From contig NC_063174.1 of assembly GCF_023159225.1 (NCBI RefSeq), positions 38,475,691-38,539,690 of the forward strand: a stretch of DNA of 64,000 nucleotides. The letters are read 5' to 3'. The number at the start of each line of letters is the position of its first letter. The stretch's first letter is position 1. This document shows positions 11,690-23,827 of this stretch, piece after piece. The notes beneath the pieces were generated by a model that saw only the letters and a list, made by a program, of their open reading frames with translations, was not told the DNA's origin and did not search any database. The DNA is from Perognathus longimembris pacificus (lineage: Eukaryota > Chordata > Mammalia > Rodentia > Heteromyidae). A program made the translations under genes and the position numbers.

Positions 11690-13586
11690 CTTACCAAGCA
11701 CTGTTGTATAAATCTTATAAGTTCACAATTATATACAGATACCTTGTATACCTGTCTATAAAATTAGATTTGGTGTTCCTAAAGAATACAATTTCAATAT
11801 AACAACCGATCCTGGGCCCTGTATTCTGTAGTTACTTATTTACTGTTACAACCCTATGAGCAATTCTTGTTCTTATATTAAGTTCTTTTAGGACTGGCTT
11901 TCTCTATGAACCCCTTTGATTCACTCAGATTAAGCAGGTATATTCTCTATCCAATAACCGGAAGTCAGAGGAACCTGGAGGTCCTGGCAGTAAGTCAGGA
12001 GGGAAAGTTAGAGGTAGTAAAGAGAATAGAGTAAAATGTATTGGGGGGTGGGGTGATGATTTTGGTTTAGTTTCAGTGACGTGGAAATGTGGAAAAGAGT
12101 AGAATCAGTAGAAAGAACAAGGTTAAAATGATAGACAATGGAGAGTTAGCAGAAAAAAGTGGAGATGTTATTCATAGGAAAGTAATTTTTAAAGAAAGAG
12201 AACGCAAAGAGAGAAATAAAGAAAAAATACTGGAAGACAGATGCACAAAACAGAGAAAAAATTATTTTAAAAAGGAAAAAAGCCAGAAAAACGAACAACA
12301 CCCCCCCCCCCAAAAAAAAAACTTGATAAAACAAACAGGTATAAATGGAAAACAAAAAAACCAACGACATTTCAGAAGTGAAAAAAATTTTAAAAAAGTT
12401 TAAAAAATGTTTGAAAAGAAAAAAAAATGGAATCCTCCTTGTTTGGGTGGTCTTTCCCCAGTCTCTGGTTTCCTTGCAATGGTCTTCAGTTTATTTTCCT
12501 GATTGGCTGGTTTGACTTGCTTTCAGTTTGCAGGAGGTGGATTTGTTCTGACCCTTCTCCCCTGTTGGTGCAATCGTGGGTCTCTGTGGTTTGCACAGCT
12601 TGCAGCTAGGCCTTGGGCGTCCTCTGTAGACGGGGACGTGAGCAGTCTTGGGAACCGTCGCTCCTCTGTTTGCTGTGGGGCTGTGGCCTTTAACACCTGC
12701 CTTTGAATAGGCTGTGGACTCAGCACGGCGGGCGCCACTGGCCTGGTTTACCCGGCTGAGAGTTGCTTGCCTGGAGGAGGTTCCTCCCTCCTGGGCGGGG
12801 CGGCCTCCTTGGCAGAGGTGGCTATGGAATTCAGCTCTGTTTCGGGCTGGGAATTGGGCTTCCTCTGTGACAAGACCGTTTATCTGTCTCAGGAACTGAT
12901 TGTTCCCCCGTCTGGTGTTTCCTTGCCGCAGGTAGTTGCTCGCTGCTTTCACTTTAAATTTAGAAATTCTGGCGGGCAGGCCAGGGCACCTCTAGCTGAG
13001 CTGTGGCCTAGGATGAGCCTCCCGCCTGGGCAGGGGGCGTTCTCCTGGGCGGAGCTGGCTCTCACTGGTCGGTTTCTCTTGCCATTTTCAAAGATGGCTC
13101 CTTTGTCCTCGCTTTCCCCAGGCCCGCTTTAGTTCCAATCTGGTCTGACCCTATGCCAGTGGCAAAGATGGCGCTTTGCTCTGGCGGTGGGGGAAGGGCT
13201 ACCTTCCACAAGCTGCTCTGTGGGCGCGAGTGAGAACATCTTTCGTGGGGTACTCACGCTTTCTCTGCAATTTCAGTCTGTCCGTGCTCAACTGCTGTCT
13301 GGAGGATTTCTCCTGGTCTACGCTGTGTGCTTTAGCTGTGTGGAGTGTAGGTTGCTATGCTGGGCTCTGTGCCACTGGCATGGTGGCGGGACGCCGCCCT
13401 GAGCTCAAATCTGTGTTTTCAGATGAGCAAAGTCCATTTTTCCTTCCTGGCCAGAATCCCTGTACTGTTAGAACTTACTCTGGCTGTCTTTCTAGGAGTA
13501 AAAGTTTCTATGGGGTGAGAAAACTGCGATGTCGGAGGGAGCTCAGCTAGGGCTCTGCTACTCCTCCGCCGTCTTGCCGCAAGTCT
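11690..13586 (-). promoter_or_regulatory. L1-A 5' UTR / promoter region
   Basis: About 1.9 kb between the ORF1 relic and the 5' target-site duplication. The 12440-13586 part is GC-rich. The 11690-12440 part is AT-rich, with an A-rich, nearly repeat-like zone. It corresponds to the position of an L1 promoter. Any activity is unknown and unlikely given the age. Confidence 0.6.
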
Positions 13587-13602
13587 GGTAGTAACAAGTT
13601 TT

Positions 13603-14056
13603 AAAAGGTGAGGACAGATGTTGCCTGAAGAAAAGTATTCAGAAATTGAAATTACTGGAGGCTTGTCTGGTTTGCAGATTCTCAGAGCAGTGGGTTATGT
13701 AATTCAGACATGTTACGGCAATCAGCTGATTGAACTCCTGTGACAATACTGTTTAGAGCTTTAACAAGTGCTGTTCCTTGGAACCTGATGGAACCTCAGG
13801 CAGACCCTACATAAGCAAATATAATACTTGTTTTCTGCAGTTGACTCTCATTATCTAGAATTGTGCCACCATATTTTCTGACCTTCTTCACATTTTGCTC
13901 ATTGTCCACCATGTAAAAACTCCAACTTTTCAGTGTAGAAATCTTCATAGCTATATCCAAACTCCTTTACTGGGCAGGCAATAATTTTTGAGTATCATAA
14001 GCATTTAAAAATAAAACATATCTCCTGTGTTGTATTTGCTTTTATGGTTTTTAAGA
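13603..14056. other. Intron 1 sequence between L1 insertions, nothing recognised
   Basis: Unique-looking sequence between the right target-site duplication of L1-A and the left duplication of the L1-B/C insertion. Confidence 0.6.
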
Positions 14057-14070
14057 CCATTATAAGTTTT

Positions 14071-15250
14071 TTTTTTGTTGTTTTGTTTTTTTTTTATATA
14101 TTTTTTTATTATTAATTGAACATAAATTTTTTTACAAGGTGTTGTGCAAAGAGGGTGCAGTTACATAGTAGGGCAGTGTGTACATTTCTTGTGATATCTT
14201 ACAACCTGTTTTTCCATCCCTTGTCTAGGTCAGTAGACCCATATGCAATATACAATGTATCAAGCACATATACAGTGTTCACAGACTTGGTCTCTACTGT
14301 CTCTCCGTCTCCCTTTGTTAACAGTCATATATCAGGGAGATCATGCCCCTTTGTTTTCTTTCTGTTTTCTAGGCTTGTCTCACTCAACATTATTTGTTCG
14401 AGTTCTGACCATTTCCCTGCGAATAACAATATTTCACCATTCCTAATCACTATGTAGTATTCCATTGTGTATAAGTACCATATTTTTTGGATTCATTCGT
14501 CTGTGCAGGGGCATCTGGGTTGTTTTCATATTTTGGCTATTGTGAATTGTGCCGCGATAAACATGGAATACAAATGTCTTTTTGATATCTTGGGACTTGC
14601 TGTTTAGGATAGATGCCAAGGAGTGGTATGGCTGGGTCATAGAGTAGGTCTATATTGAGCTTTTTGAGAAACCTCCATACTGTTCTCCAAAGTGGTTGTA
14701 CTAATTTGCACTCCCACCAACAATGGAGAAGGGTTCCTCTTTTCCCACAGCCCCTCCAGCATTTGTTGTTTCCTGAGTTCAGAGTATAGGCCATTCTAAC
14801 TGGGGTGAAGTGGTATCTCAGGGTTGTTTTTATTTGCATTTCCTTTACTAGCAGGGATGTTGAACATTTCCTCATGTGTTTCTTTGCCATTTTTATATCT
14901 TCTCTTGTGAAGTCTCTCTTTAGCTCTTTGGCCCATTTCCTAATAGGTTTATTGGGCTTGGAGGGGCTTAGTTTTTTGAGTTCTCTGTAGATGACAGATA
15001 TCAGGCCTTTGTCTGTTGCTGTGCTGGTAAAGATCCTTTCTGTCTTTCTATTTTGGTGGCTATGACCTTAGCTGTGCAGAAACTTTTTAATTTGTAGTAG
15101 TCCCATTTGTTGAGTCTTTCCCCTATTTGTTGTGCCCCTGGGACTCTATTCAGGAAGTTCCTTCCTGTGCCTATAAGTTCTAGTGTCTTTCCTACTCTGT
15201 CCTTCAGTAGTTTCAAGGATTCAGGTCTTATATTGAGGTCCTTGATTCAT
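14071..15250 (-). mobile_element. L1-B: 5'-truncated LINE-1 lying in the tail of L1-C
   Basis: About 1.18 kb of L1 3' end, with the 3' UTR and the last roughly 250 codons of ORF2 (the [18 protein letters not shown] region near 14760). It closely matches the same part of L1-C but carries a deletion of about 17 nt near 15030. It stops at 'ccttgattcat', directly against the T-rich tail of L1-C. The outer target-site duplication (ccattataagtttt, 14057-14070 and 21716-21729) flanks L1-B plus L1-C as one block, so L1-B most simply inserted in the A tail of L1-C. Confidence 0.88.
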
Positions 15251-15479
15251 TTTTTTTAATTTTTTTATTATTAATTGAACATAAAGTTTTTTTTACAAGG
15301 TGTTGTGCAAAGAGGGTGCAGTTACATAGTAGGGCAGTGTGTACATTTCTTGTGATATCTTACAACCTGTTTTCCCATCCCTTGTCTAGGTCAGGTAGAC
15401 CCATATGCAATATACAATGTATCAAGCACCTATACAGTGTTCACAGACTTGGTCTCTACTGTCTCTCCATCTCCCTTTG

Positions 15480-18400
15480 TTAACAGTCATATATCAGGGA
15501 GATCATGCCCCTTTGTTTTCTGTGTTCTAGGCTTGTCTCGCTCAACATTATTTGTTCGAGTTCTGACCATTTCCCTGCGAATAACAATATCTCACCATTC
15601 CTAATCGCTATGTAGTATTCCATTGTGTATAAGTACCATATTTTTTGGATCCATTCATCTGTGGAGGGGCATCTGGGTTGTTTCCATATTTTGGCTATTG
15701 TGAATTGTGCTGCGATAAACATGGAAGTACAAATGTCCTTTTGATATCTTGGGTTTTGCTGTTTAGGATAGATGCCTAGGAGTGGTATGGCTGGGTCATA
15801 GGGTAGGTCTATATTGAGCTTTTTGAGAAACCTCCATACTGTTCTCCAAAGTGGTTGTACTAATTTGCACTCCCACCAACAATGGAGAAGGGTTCCTCTT
15901 TCCCCACAGCCCCTCCAGCATTTGTTGTTTCCTGAGTTCAGAGTATAGGCCATTCTAACTGGGGTGAGGTGGTATCTCAGGGTTGTTTTTATTTGCATTT
16001 CCTTTACTAGCAGGGATGTTGAGCATTTCCTCATGTGTTTCTTTGCCATTTTTATATCTTCTCTTGTGAAGTCTCTCTTTAGCTCTTTGGCCCATTTCCT
16101 AATAGGTTTATTGGGCTTGGAGGGGCTTAGTTTTTTGAGTTCTCTGTAGATGACAGATATCAGGCCTTTGTCTGTTGCTGTGCTGGTAAATATCCTTTCC
16201 CATATCGTTGGCTGTCTTTCTATTTTGGTGGCTATGACCTTAGCTGTGCAGAAACTTTTTAATTTGTAGTAGTCCCATTTGTTGAGTCTTTCCCCTATTT
16301 GTTGTGCCCCTGGGACTCTATTCAGGAAGTTCCTTCCTGTGCCTATAAGTTCTAGTGTCTTTCCTACTCTGTCCTTCAGTAGTTTCAAGGATTCAGGTCT
16401 GATGTTGAGGTCCTTGATCCATTTTGAGTTGATCTTGGTGCATGGTGATAGGCTTGGGTCTACTTTGAGTTTTCTGCATATGGCTGCCCAGTTCTCCCAG
16501 CACCAGTAGTTGAAGAGGCTATGTTTATTCCATTGTATGTCTTTAGCTCCTTTGTCGAATATCAGTTGGCTGTAAGAGTGCGGTTTTATTTCTGGGTCTT
16601 CAATTCTAATCCACTGGTCTTCCGATCTGTTTTTATACCAATACCATGCTGTTTTTGTTATGATGGCCTTGTAGTAGAGCTTGAAGTCTGGTATGGTGAT
16701 ACCTCCTGCACTATGTTTTTTGCCTAGAATTGCTTTGGCTATTCTAGGTTTTTTGCTGTTCCATATGAATTTATGGACTGGTTTCTCTATGTCAGTGAAG
16801 AATGTGGCTGGGATTTTGATTGGTATTGCATTGAATTTGTATAACAATTTGGGCAATATGGCCATTTTCACTATATTGATTCTGCCTACCCATGAGCATG
16901 GGAGGTCTTTCCATCTTCTTGTGTCTTCTTTGATTTCCCTTATTAGATTTTTGTAGTTTTCATTGAATAGGTCCGTCACGTCCTTGGTTAAGTTGATCCC
17001 TAGGTACTTTATTCTTTTTTGGCTACTGTAAATGGAATTGTTTCCATAATTTCCTTTTCTGTTTGTCTATTGCTGGTGTACAGAAAAGCTGCTGACTTTT
17101 GTGGATTGATTTTGTATCCTGCTACTTTGCCAAATTGGTTTATTAGATGTAGGAGTTTGGGTACTGAGTTTTTTGGGTCCTTGAGGTATAAGATCATGTC
17201 GTCTGCGAATAGGGATAACTTGATTTCTTCCTTGCCGACGTGGATCCCTTTGATGTCCTCCTCTTGCCTTATTGCTATGGCTAGGGATTCCAGCACTATG
17301 TTGAACAGAAGTGGGGAGAGTGGGCATCCTTGTCTTGTTCCTGTGTTTAGGGGGAATGATTTAAGTTTCTCTCCATTTAATATGATATTAGCAGTTGGTC
17401 TGTTGTATATGGCTTTTATTGTTTTGAGGAATGTTCCATCTATTCCTGTTCTCTCCAAAGCTTTTAATAGGTATGGATGTTGTATTTTGTCGAAGGCTTT
17501 TTGGGCATCAACTGAGATAACAATGTGATTCTTGATTTTAGTTCTGTTTATGTGGTGAATTACATTGATTGATTTACGGATGTTGAACCATCCTTGTGAC
17601 TGAGGGATGAAGCCTACTTGGTCATGATGTATGATATTCTTAATCAGTTTCTGGATCCTGTTAGCTAATATTTTATTGAGAAGCTTTGCATCTGTGTTCA
17701 TTAGTGATATTGGTCTGTAGTTCTCTTTTTTTGTTGGATCTTTGCCTGGTTTGGGATGAGTATGATATTAGCTTCATAGAATGAGTTTGGAATTTCTCCC
17801 TCCGTTTCTATTTCGCGGAAGAGTTTGAGGAGTATTGGAATTAGCTCCTCACTAAAGGTTTTGTAGAATTCATTGGTGAATCCATCTGGGCCTGGGCTTT
17901 TCTTAGTAGGGAGGTTCTTGATTACCTCTTGTATCTCACTGTAAGTTATTGGTTTATTTAGTTGATTTATTTCTTCTTGGTTCAGTTTGGGCAGTTTGTA
18001 CTTCTCTAAGAATTGATCCATTTCTGTAAAATTATTGTTTTTTGCTGAGTAGAGGTTTTGGAAATAGCTCCTTATGATTGTTTGAATATCGTGTGTACTT
18101 GTCGTAATTTTTCCTGTGGAGTCCCTGATTTTACGAATATGAGTCTCTTCTCTTCTTTTTTTTGTGAGTCTTGCAAGGGGCCTGTCAATTTTGTTTATTT
18201 TCTCAAAGAACCAGCTTTTAGTCTTATTTATTTGTTGAATGGTCTTTCTATTTTCAATCAGATTTATCTCTTCTTTAATCTTTGTAATCTCTCCCCTCCT
18301 AGTCGTTTTAGATTCTGTCATTTCTTGTTTCTCCAGTTGTTTTAGTTTCATCGTGAGGGTATTCACCTGCTCTGCTTCCATTCTTTTAATGTGGGTACTG

Positions 18401-19305
18401 AGTGCAATGATCTTGCCCCTCAGTACTGCCTTAGCTGTGTCCCATAGGTTTCTTTGTGATGTGTTTTCTTTGTCATTGTGGCTTATGAATTCCTTGATTT
18501 CATCTTTAATTTGATCTGTGGCCCAAGTGTTGGATAGCAGCGTGGGGTTTAGCCTCCAAGAGTGTGTATAGGCTCTGTGGTATCCTTTGTTGTTGAGGGT
18601 TACCTTTAATCCACTGTGATCAGATATAATACATGGGATGATGTCAATACTTTTGTATTTGCTGAGGTTCTTTGTGTGGGCTATGACGTGGTCTATTTTG
18701 GAATATGATCCATGGGCTGCTGAAAAGAAGGTGTATTGGGTCTCTGTAGGGTGGAAGGTTCTATATAGGTCTGTTAGATCCATTTGGGAAATGGTGTTAT
18801 TTAGGTCCTCAGCTCCCTTACTAATCCTCTGGGTGTTGGATCTGTCTCTTGGAGAGAGAGGAGTATTAAAGTCACCCACTATGATTGTGTTTGCATCTAT
18901 CTTGCTCTGTAATTCTGTGAGAATTTGCTTGACATATGTCGGGCCTCTTTTGTTCGGTGAGTATACATTTATCACCGTGATGTCTTGATTCTGGATTTTT
19001 CCTTGTATTAATATGTAGTGTCCTTCTTTGTCTTTTTGAGTGGACTTTAAAGAGAAGTCCAGCTTGTCTGAGATCAGAATGGCTACACCTGCCGTTTTGG
19101 TGGGTGCATTTGCTTGGTAGATCTTGCTCCATCCTTTCACTCGAAGCCTGTTTTTGTCCCTTGCTGTAAGGTGGGTCTCTTGTAGACAGCAGATGTCAAC
19201 TTTTTGTTTGCGGATCCATTCTGCCAGCCTGCTCCTCTTAATCGGGGAGTTTAAGCCATTTATATTTAAAGAGATCAAGGATAAGGGTGTTTTTTCTCCT
19301 TCCAT
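15480..19305 (-). pseudogene. L1-C ORF2, near-complete, two single-base frameshifts
   Basis: The endonuclease-reverse transcriptase of L1. The first part (19305-17701) holds the apurinic-type endonuclease with LNINGLNSP, CCLQETH, VGDFNTPLSP and ISDHSGLK. The middle part (17701-17009) holds reverse transcriptase with an intact catalytic FADD ([12 protein letters not shown]) and [11 protein letters not shown]. The last part (16979-15480) holds the thumb and C-terminal domain with the [18 protein letters not shown] cysteine motif. Compared with L1-E, one base is missing near 17750 and one T near 17018, each shifting the frame. The copy is therefore inactive, but only by small lesions. Confidence 0.93.
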
Positions 19306-19358
19306 TTTCTTGTTGGGCTGTTTTTTCCTGTTTTTTTTTTTTTTTTTTCTTCTTGTCT

Positions 19359-20528
19359 TTAGTGAGCTGGTCTTTCTGCTGGACTTTGGCTATTGAAGTT
19401 TCTTTCTGATTCTGTCTGTGTGTCTTTTACGATCTCTGTTGGGTGGGCTTCCCCTCTTAATATTCGCTGTAGGGCTGGTTTTTTATTCACATACTCCTTT
19501 AGCTCCTCTTTGGTGTGGAAAGATCTGGTTCTCCCTTCGAATGTGAACTCCAGTTTCGCTGGATATTTGATCCGAGGTTGTAAGTTGTTATTCTGAAGTA
19601 ATTGGATAGTGTTCTTCCACTCACTTCGAGCTTGGTAAGTTTGTGTGGATAAGTCGGATGTTATTCGAATCCTCTTCCCATTGAAAAAAGTTTCCTTCTT
19701 CGCTTTGGCTGAATTCAGAATTTGCTCTTTAATCTTGAGGTCTGTAGTCTTGAATATTATGTGCCTTGGGGTGGTTTTCCTGGGGTCTGGCCTGCCAGGT
19801 GTCCTATAGGCTTCGGTTACCTGGATGGGGTCCCCTGTGAGATTGGGGAAGTTTTCTGCAATAACTTTATTGAGGACATGGTTAAGCCCTCTGCTCTGAT
19901 ATTCGGCTCCTTCTTCTATTCCAATTATGCGCAGATTATATCTCTTGTCTTTGTCCATTAGTTCCTGGATTAATCTTCCCTGAAGCTTCACCTTTTCTTG
20001 GAGTGTGGTCATTTTCTGGTTGTTGTCAGCTGCTTCATCGTCCAGGCGAGAGATTCTGGATTCCATATGGTCAACTCTTTGTGTTATGGTTTCAATTGCG
20101 GAGTTTATGGATGTCAGAGAGCTATTCATGGTTGTCATATCAGCTCTGATCGTGGAAATTTCTTCCTTTAGAGAGTTGTATTTTAAATCTATTTTTTCAT
20201 GCATTTCAATTCTCAGGGTGTGAAGATTTTCTTTAAAGGCGGCTTGCATTGTATCCATTTTTGCTTCCATTTCTTTAAACGAGGCTTGCATTGTATCCAG
20301 TTTTGCTTCCATTTCTTTCTTAGCTTCCTGGGTGTCCTTCCAGATTTCCGCTCTAAACTCCTGGAATTGTTTTCTGATTTCATTTCTGACGCTTTCGATC
20401 ATTCCTGTTAACATGGCCTCATTTGCTTTTTTATTCTCCATCTCCTCTTCAGTCGAGCTGCTTTTTGGAGCTGGCGAGGTGGCTTGTCCTTTGATGAACT
20501 GAGTTATGTTTCTTTGTGATTTGCGCAT
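19359..20528 (-). CDS. L1-C ORF1 (389-aa RNA-binding chaperone), intact frame
   Basis: ORF1p packages L1 RNA as a trimer in the cytoplasm and is needed for retrotransposition. I chose the start at MRKSQRNITQFIKGQ. From that ATG the frame is exactly 389 codons both here and in L1-E, whereas upstream residues (an in-frame ATG exists at 20609) differ in length between the two. Domains in order are a basic N-terminus, then a coiled coil (about residues 45-180, with heptads such as KLDTMQ and MDTMQAAF). An RRM begins near RYNLRIIGIEEG (about 200), and the C-terminal domain contains RKTTPRHIIFK and RIKYPAKLEFTFEG. A 14-residue unit (EMEAKxDTMQAxFK) is repeated in tandem in the coiled coil. It is longer than human ORF1p (338 aa). 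Confidence 0.92.
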   Translation of the reverse strand: MRKSQRNITQFIKGQATSPAPKSSSTEEEMENKKANEAMLTGMIESVRNEIRKQFQEFRAEIWKDTQEAKKEMEAKLDTMQASFKEMEAKMDTMQAAFKENLHTLRIEMHEKIDLKYNSLKEEISTIRADMTTMNSSLTSINSAIETITQRVDHMESRISRLDDEAADNNQKMTTLQEKVKLQGRLIQELMDKDKRYNLRIIGIEEGAEYQSRGLNHVLNKVIAENFPNLTGDPIQVTEAYRTPGRPDPRKTTPRHIIFKTTDLKIKEQILNSAKAKKETFFNGKRIRITSDLSTQTYQARSEWKNTIQLLQNNNLQPRIKYPAKLEFTFEGRTRSFHTKEELKEYVNKKPALQRILRGEAHPTEIVKDTQTESERNFNSQSPAERPAH

Positions 20529-20609
20529 CTGGAGGTGTGTGTAGATCTTCCTTCCCTTCTGTGTAGGCGTGTCTAAGGCAGCAGGTGCTGTCGCTGTGGC
20601 CCCGCCCAC

Positions 20610-21715
20610 CGGTGTAGTTCACGCCTACCAGAGCGGGCTCTTTCGCCGGGGCCCCGCCCTCCTGTGCACTGTGAGACCCCTACAACAGGCACTTTAGCGG
20701 GGTCTGCCTCCCAGAGCGAGCCCTGGGTTGTTGGGTTGTGCTTGCACCCTCCCGCGAGTCCGGTGGGGGGGGGGAGGCAGTATGTGTGGGGCCCAGTGGG
20801 ATCGACTGTCCGGGTGTGGCTTGGCACCCTCAGACCTCGCCTCTGCTGCAAGGAGGGGGGACGTGATCAGGCTCAGGTGACCCTGCTGGGCTGGTATTGC
20901 CCACCAGCGCCTGTGATTTTAGTTGTAAGAGTCCGCAAGGTCCAGGCGCCTCGGGTGGGGCTTGCCCTGCCGGCCGTCCCCCGACCCCTGTTGGGAAGGG
21001 GACGGGCCGGTTTTGCCAGTTCAGGAACCTTTGGGGGCTTGGGGCTGTTCCGCCCTTCCCCTGCTAGACTGGCTTCCCAGCGCCTGATGGGAGCTTCCCG
21101 CCTGATTTGGGGAGTTCTTTGTTCCCACGGGAGTGGGGAGGGGGGGGGAGGGAGATATATCTTCTTTGTCGGGCTTGGGTCTCCCGTTGGGGGAAGGGAT
21201 TATGGGGGACTCACTTTTGCTGCTTTGTGTGTGTGTCCCGCGCAGCCGTTGGCCCTTCAGGGGTTGGCGAAGTGTTATGGTGGCTTCCCCCGTTCCCTCT
21301 TTCTGCCGCACTGGGTTCCCTTGTCCGAATCCGGTGTGGACCCGAACTTCTCGTCGCTGCAGGTGTGTGTCTTGCTCTGCACCCTGCCTTGTATCCGTGG
21401 GGTCTCCCGCTATATGGATTCTGCGCTCCTGGCAACCTGTCTGCCGATCGCCGGGTTCCCCTTTCCCAGCCTGACCCTGTTTGGGCCAGGGTCGGCTGGT
21501 GGGGGGAGGGTGCCCTGGTGAATCTCCTGCTCCGTGTAGGTTTTCGGTTCTTCTTTTTTGCTCCTTTTTGTTTTCCTGCGTTTCTCCACTGCTTCTGGAT
21601 GCTGGTTTTGCTGGGTTCTTGATGGGGTGGTGGGTGTTGGAGTTCCCAGCTCGCTGTTCAGTTGGTGCGAGTCGGGGTGCCTCCCTATTCTTTTGGCGCC
21701 ATCTTTCTCCTCTCT
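20610..21715 (-). promoter_or_regulatory. L1-C 5' UTR with YY1-like start site
   Basis: About 1.1 kb of GC-rich, CpG-containing sequence between ORF1 and the 5' end. The first bases on the minus strand include aaagatggcgcc (about 21696-21706), matching the YY1-type element at L1 starts. The same element sits at the 5' ends of L1-D (23496-23507) and L1-E (about 47208-47220). Long open frames here on either strand are by-products of base composition. Confidence 0.7.
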
Positions 21716-21729
21716 CCATTATAAGTTTT

Positions 21730-22458
<729 letters not shown>

Positions 22459-22751
22459 TAAGGAAACCTGGGTTACTCTGTAGTATACGGTGTTTCTATG
22501 ACATGCTTACTGTATTGTGATTATTATTTTTACATGGTTTTTAGGCAGTATCAAAATCTTTACCACTGTAGATATAATGACAGAGTTAATACTAGAGCAA
22601 CACTAACTGGTATGTTTGAGAAATAAGTATCCTTGGCCTCATTACTAAACTCCATGGTTAGTAACATCCAAGACAAAAAAACAGGGAAACACAGTCTAAA
22701 GAATAATGAAATACGGTATCTAATTCTCAGCACTTAACAAATATACAAATA

Positions 22752-22986
22752 GTCAGGTGTTCCCGGCTGTAATCCTAGCTGTATACCTCTAATCCTAGCT
22801 ACTCAGAGGCTAAGATCTAAGGATCACAGTTCAGAGCCAGCCGGGACAGAAAAGTCTGTGAGATTCTTATCTCTAGCTGGCCACCAAAAAGCTGGAAGTG
22901 GAGTTGTGCCTCAACTGGTAGCGTGCTAGACTTGAGCATAAAAGCTCAGGGACAGACCCCAGGCCCAGAGTTCAAGCCTGGAATCC
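22752..22986 (+). repeat. 7SL/B1 + Geo-type dimeric SINE, sense
   Basis: The left half is 'tgtaatcctagctactcaga' and the right half 'gttgtgcctcaactggtagc'. An internal duplication of 'taatcctagct' lies near its start. Its 3' tail has become the microsatellite that follows. Confidence 0.82.
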
Positions 22987-22987
22987 A

Positions 22988-22990
22988 CGA

Positions 22991-23078
<88 letters not shown>
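22988..23078. repeat. (GA)n-(CA)n compound microsatellite
   Basis: About 45 nt of GA repeat pass directly into about 45 nt of CA repeat. It grew from the tail of the preceding SINE. It is probably length-variable. Confidence 0.95.
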
Positions 23079-23080
<2 letters not shown>

Positions 23081-23085
23081 AAGCC

Positions 23086-23190
23086 GCATAAAGACCTGTA
23101 ATCTTAAGTACTTAGGGGCTGAGGCCGCATGATTGTGAATCGAGGCTAGTCTGAGCTATGTAAAGAGACCCTGTCCTCCAAAAAAAACCT
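23086..23190 (+). repeat. B1-like monomer, sense
   Basis: It reads 'cctgtaatcttaagtactta', then 'gctgaggccgcatgattgtg', then 'gagaccctgtcctccaaaaa', the order of a 7SL-derived B1 monomer. It is diverged. Confidence 0.65.
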
Positions 23191-23320
23191 ACATATATGA
23201 ACAAAATGTATGACTTGACATAATCTGCATTATCAGTATTGCAAATCTATTTTATATTTTTATTAAGATGTTTATATTTAAATAGTTATACAAAGGGGTT
23301 TCAGTTCAACACATCAATTT

Positions 23321-23456
23321 GGGTGGCTAGTACTCTACCACTTGAGCCACAGTGCCACTTCTGGCCTTTTATATATATGTGGTGCTGGGGAATTGAACCC
23401 AGGGCTTCATGTATGCGAGGCAAGCACTCTTGCCACTAGGCCATAGTCCCAGCCCC
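23321..23456 (-). repeat. IDL-Geo-like SINE, antisense, 3'-truncated
   Basis: The complete ID-like monomer and part of the right monomer are present in complement. The tail end is missing. Short repeats of tcaattt at the borders may be its target-site duplication. It inserted in an older, unclear sequence (23255-23320) with L1 3'-end-like wording. Confidence 0.8.
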
Positions 23457-23827
23457 TCAATTTATATTCTTTTAAAAATTATCTTAAGATTCCCCAAAGA
23501 TGGCGCCGCCACAGTAGGGAGGCACCCCAACTCGCTCCAACTGAATAGTGAGCTGGGAACTCCAGCACCCAACACCCCATCAAGAACCCAGCAAAACCAG
23601 CAGCCAGAAGCAGTGGAGAAATGTAGGAAAACCAAAAGGAGCAAAAAAAAAAAAAAAAGCCGAAAACCTACACAGAGCCGGAGAATCTACGGGCCACCCT
23701 TCCCCCACCAGCCAACCCTGGCCCGAACAGGGCCAGGCTGGGAAAGGGGACCCGGGGATTGGCAGACCAACTGCCGGGAGCGCAGAGTCCACACAGCCGG
23801 ACTCCACGGACACCAGGGAGAGTGTGG

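Larger units (their letters stand above)
5713..13586 (-). mobile_element. L1-A: old full-length LINE-1, antisense
   Basis: A complete LINE-1 on the minus strand. It starts at about 13586 with a GC-rich 5' UTR whose first bases contain 'ggcaagacggcgg', a degenerate form of the L1 promoter start. ORF1 relics span 11671-10478, ORF2 relics about 9990-6204, and the 3' UTR with tail ends near 5713. Near-perfect 16-bp target-site duplications (ggta[a/g]taacaagtttt) lie at 5697-5712 and 13587-13602. Two later SINEs (10060-10277 and 11180-11386) interrupt it. Both ORFs contain many frameshifts and stops. It belongs to an older subfamily than the other L1s here, with a different 3' end and a long 5' UTR that includes an A-rich zone at about 12085-12430. 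Confidence 0.93.
15251..21715 (-). mobile_element. L1-C: young full-length LINE-1, antisense
   Basis: A complete 6.46-kb LINE-1 on the minus strand: 5' UTR from 21715 (beginning with a gaaagatggcgcc YY1-like site), ORF1 20528-19359, ORF2 about 19305-15480, then 3' UTR and A tail. The flanking duplication is ccattataagtttt at 14057-14070 and 21716-21729. It is highly similar to L1-E, indicating recent activity of this subfamily. ORF1 is open. ORF2 is broken by two single-base deletions. Confidence 0.95.

Noticed and set aside
12089..12403. A 104-codon lysine-rich open frame
   Set aside because: It comes from the A-rich zone of the L1-A 5' UTR. Low-complexity lysine/asparagine translation with no homology.
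20664..21521. Long plus-strand open frame (285 codons) opposite the L1-C 5' UTR
   Set aside because: It lies within the GC-rich L1 promoter region, and overlapping frames in all phases are also open. The same region in L1-E breaks it differently. Composition artefact.
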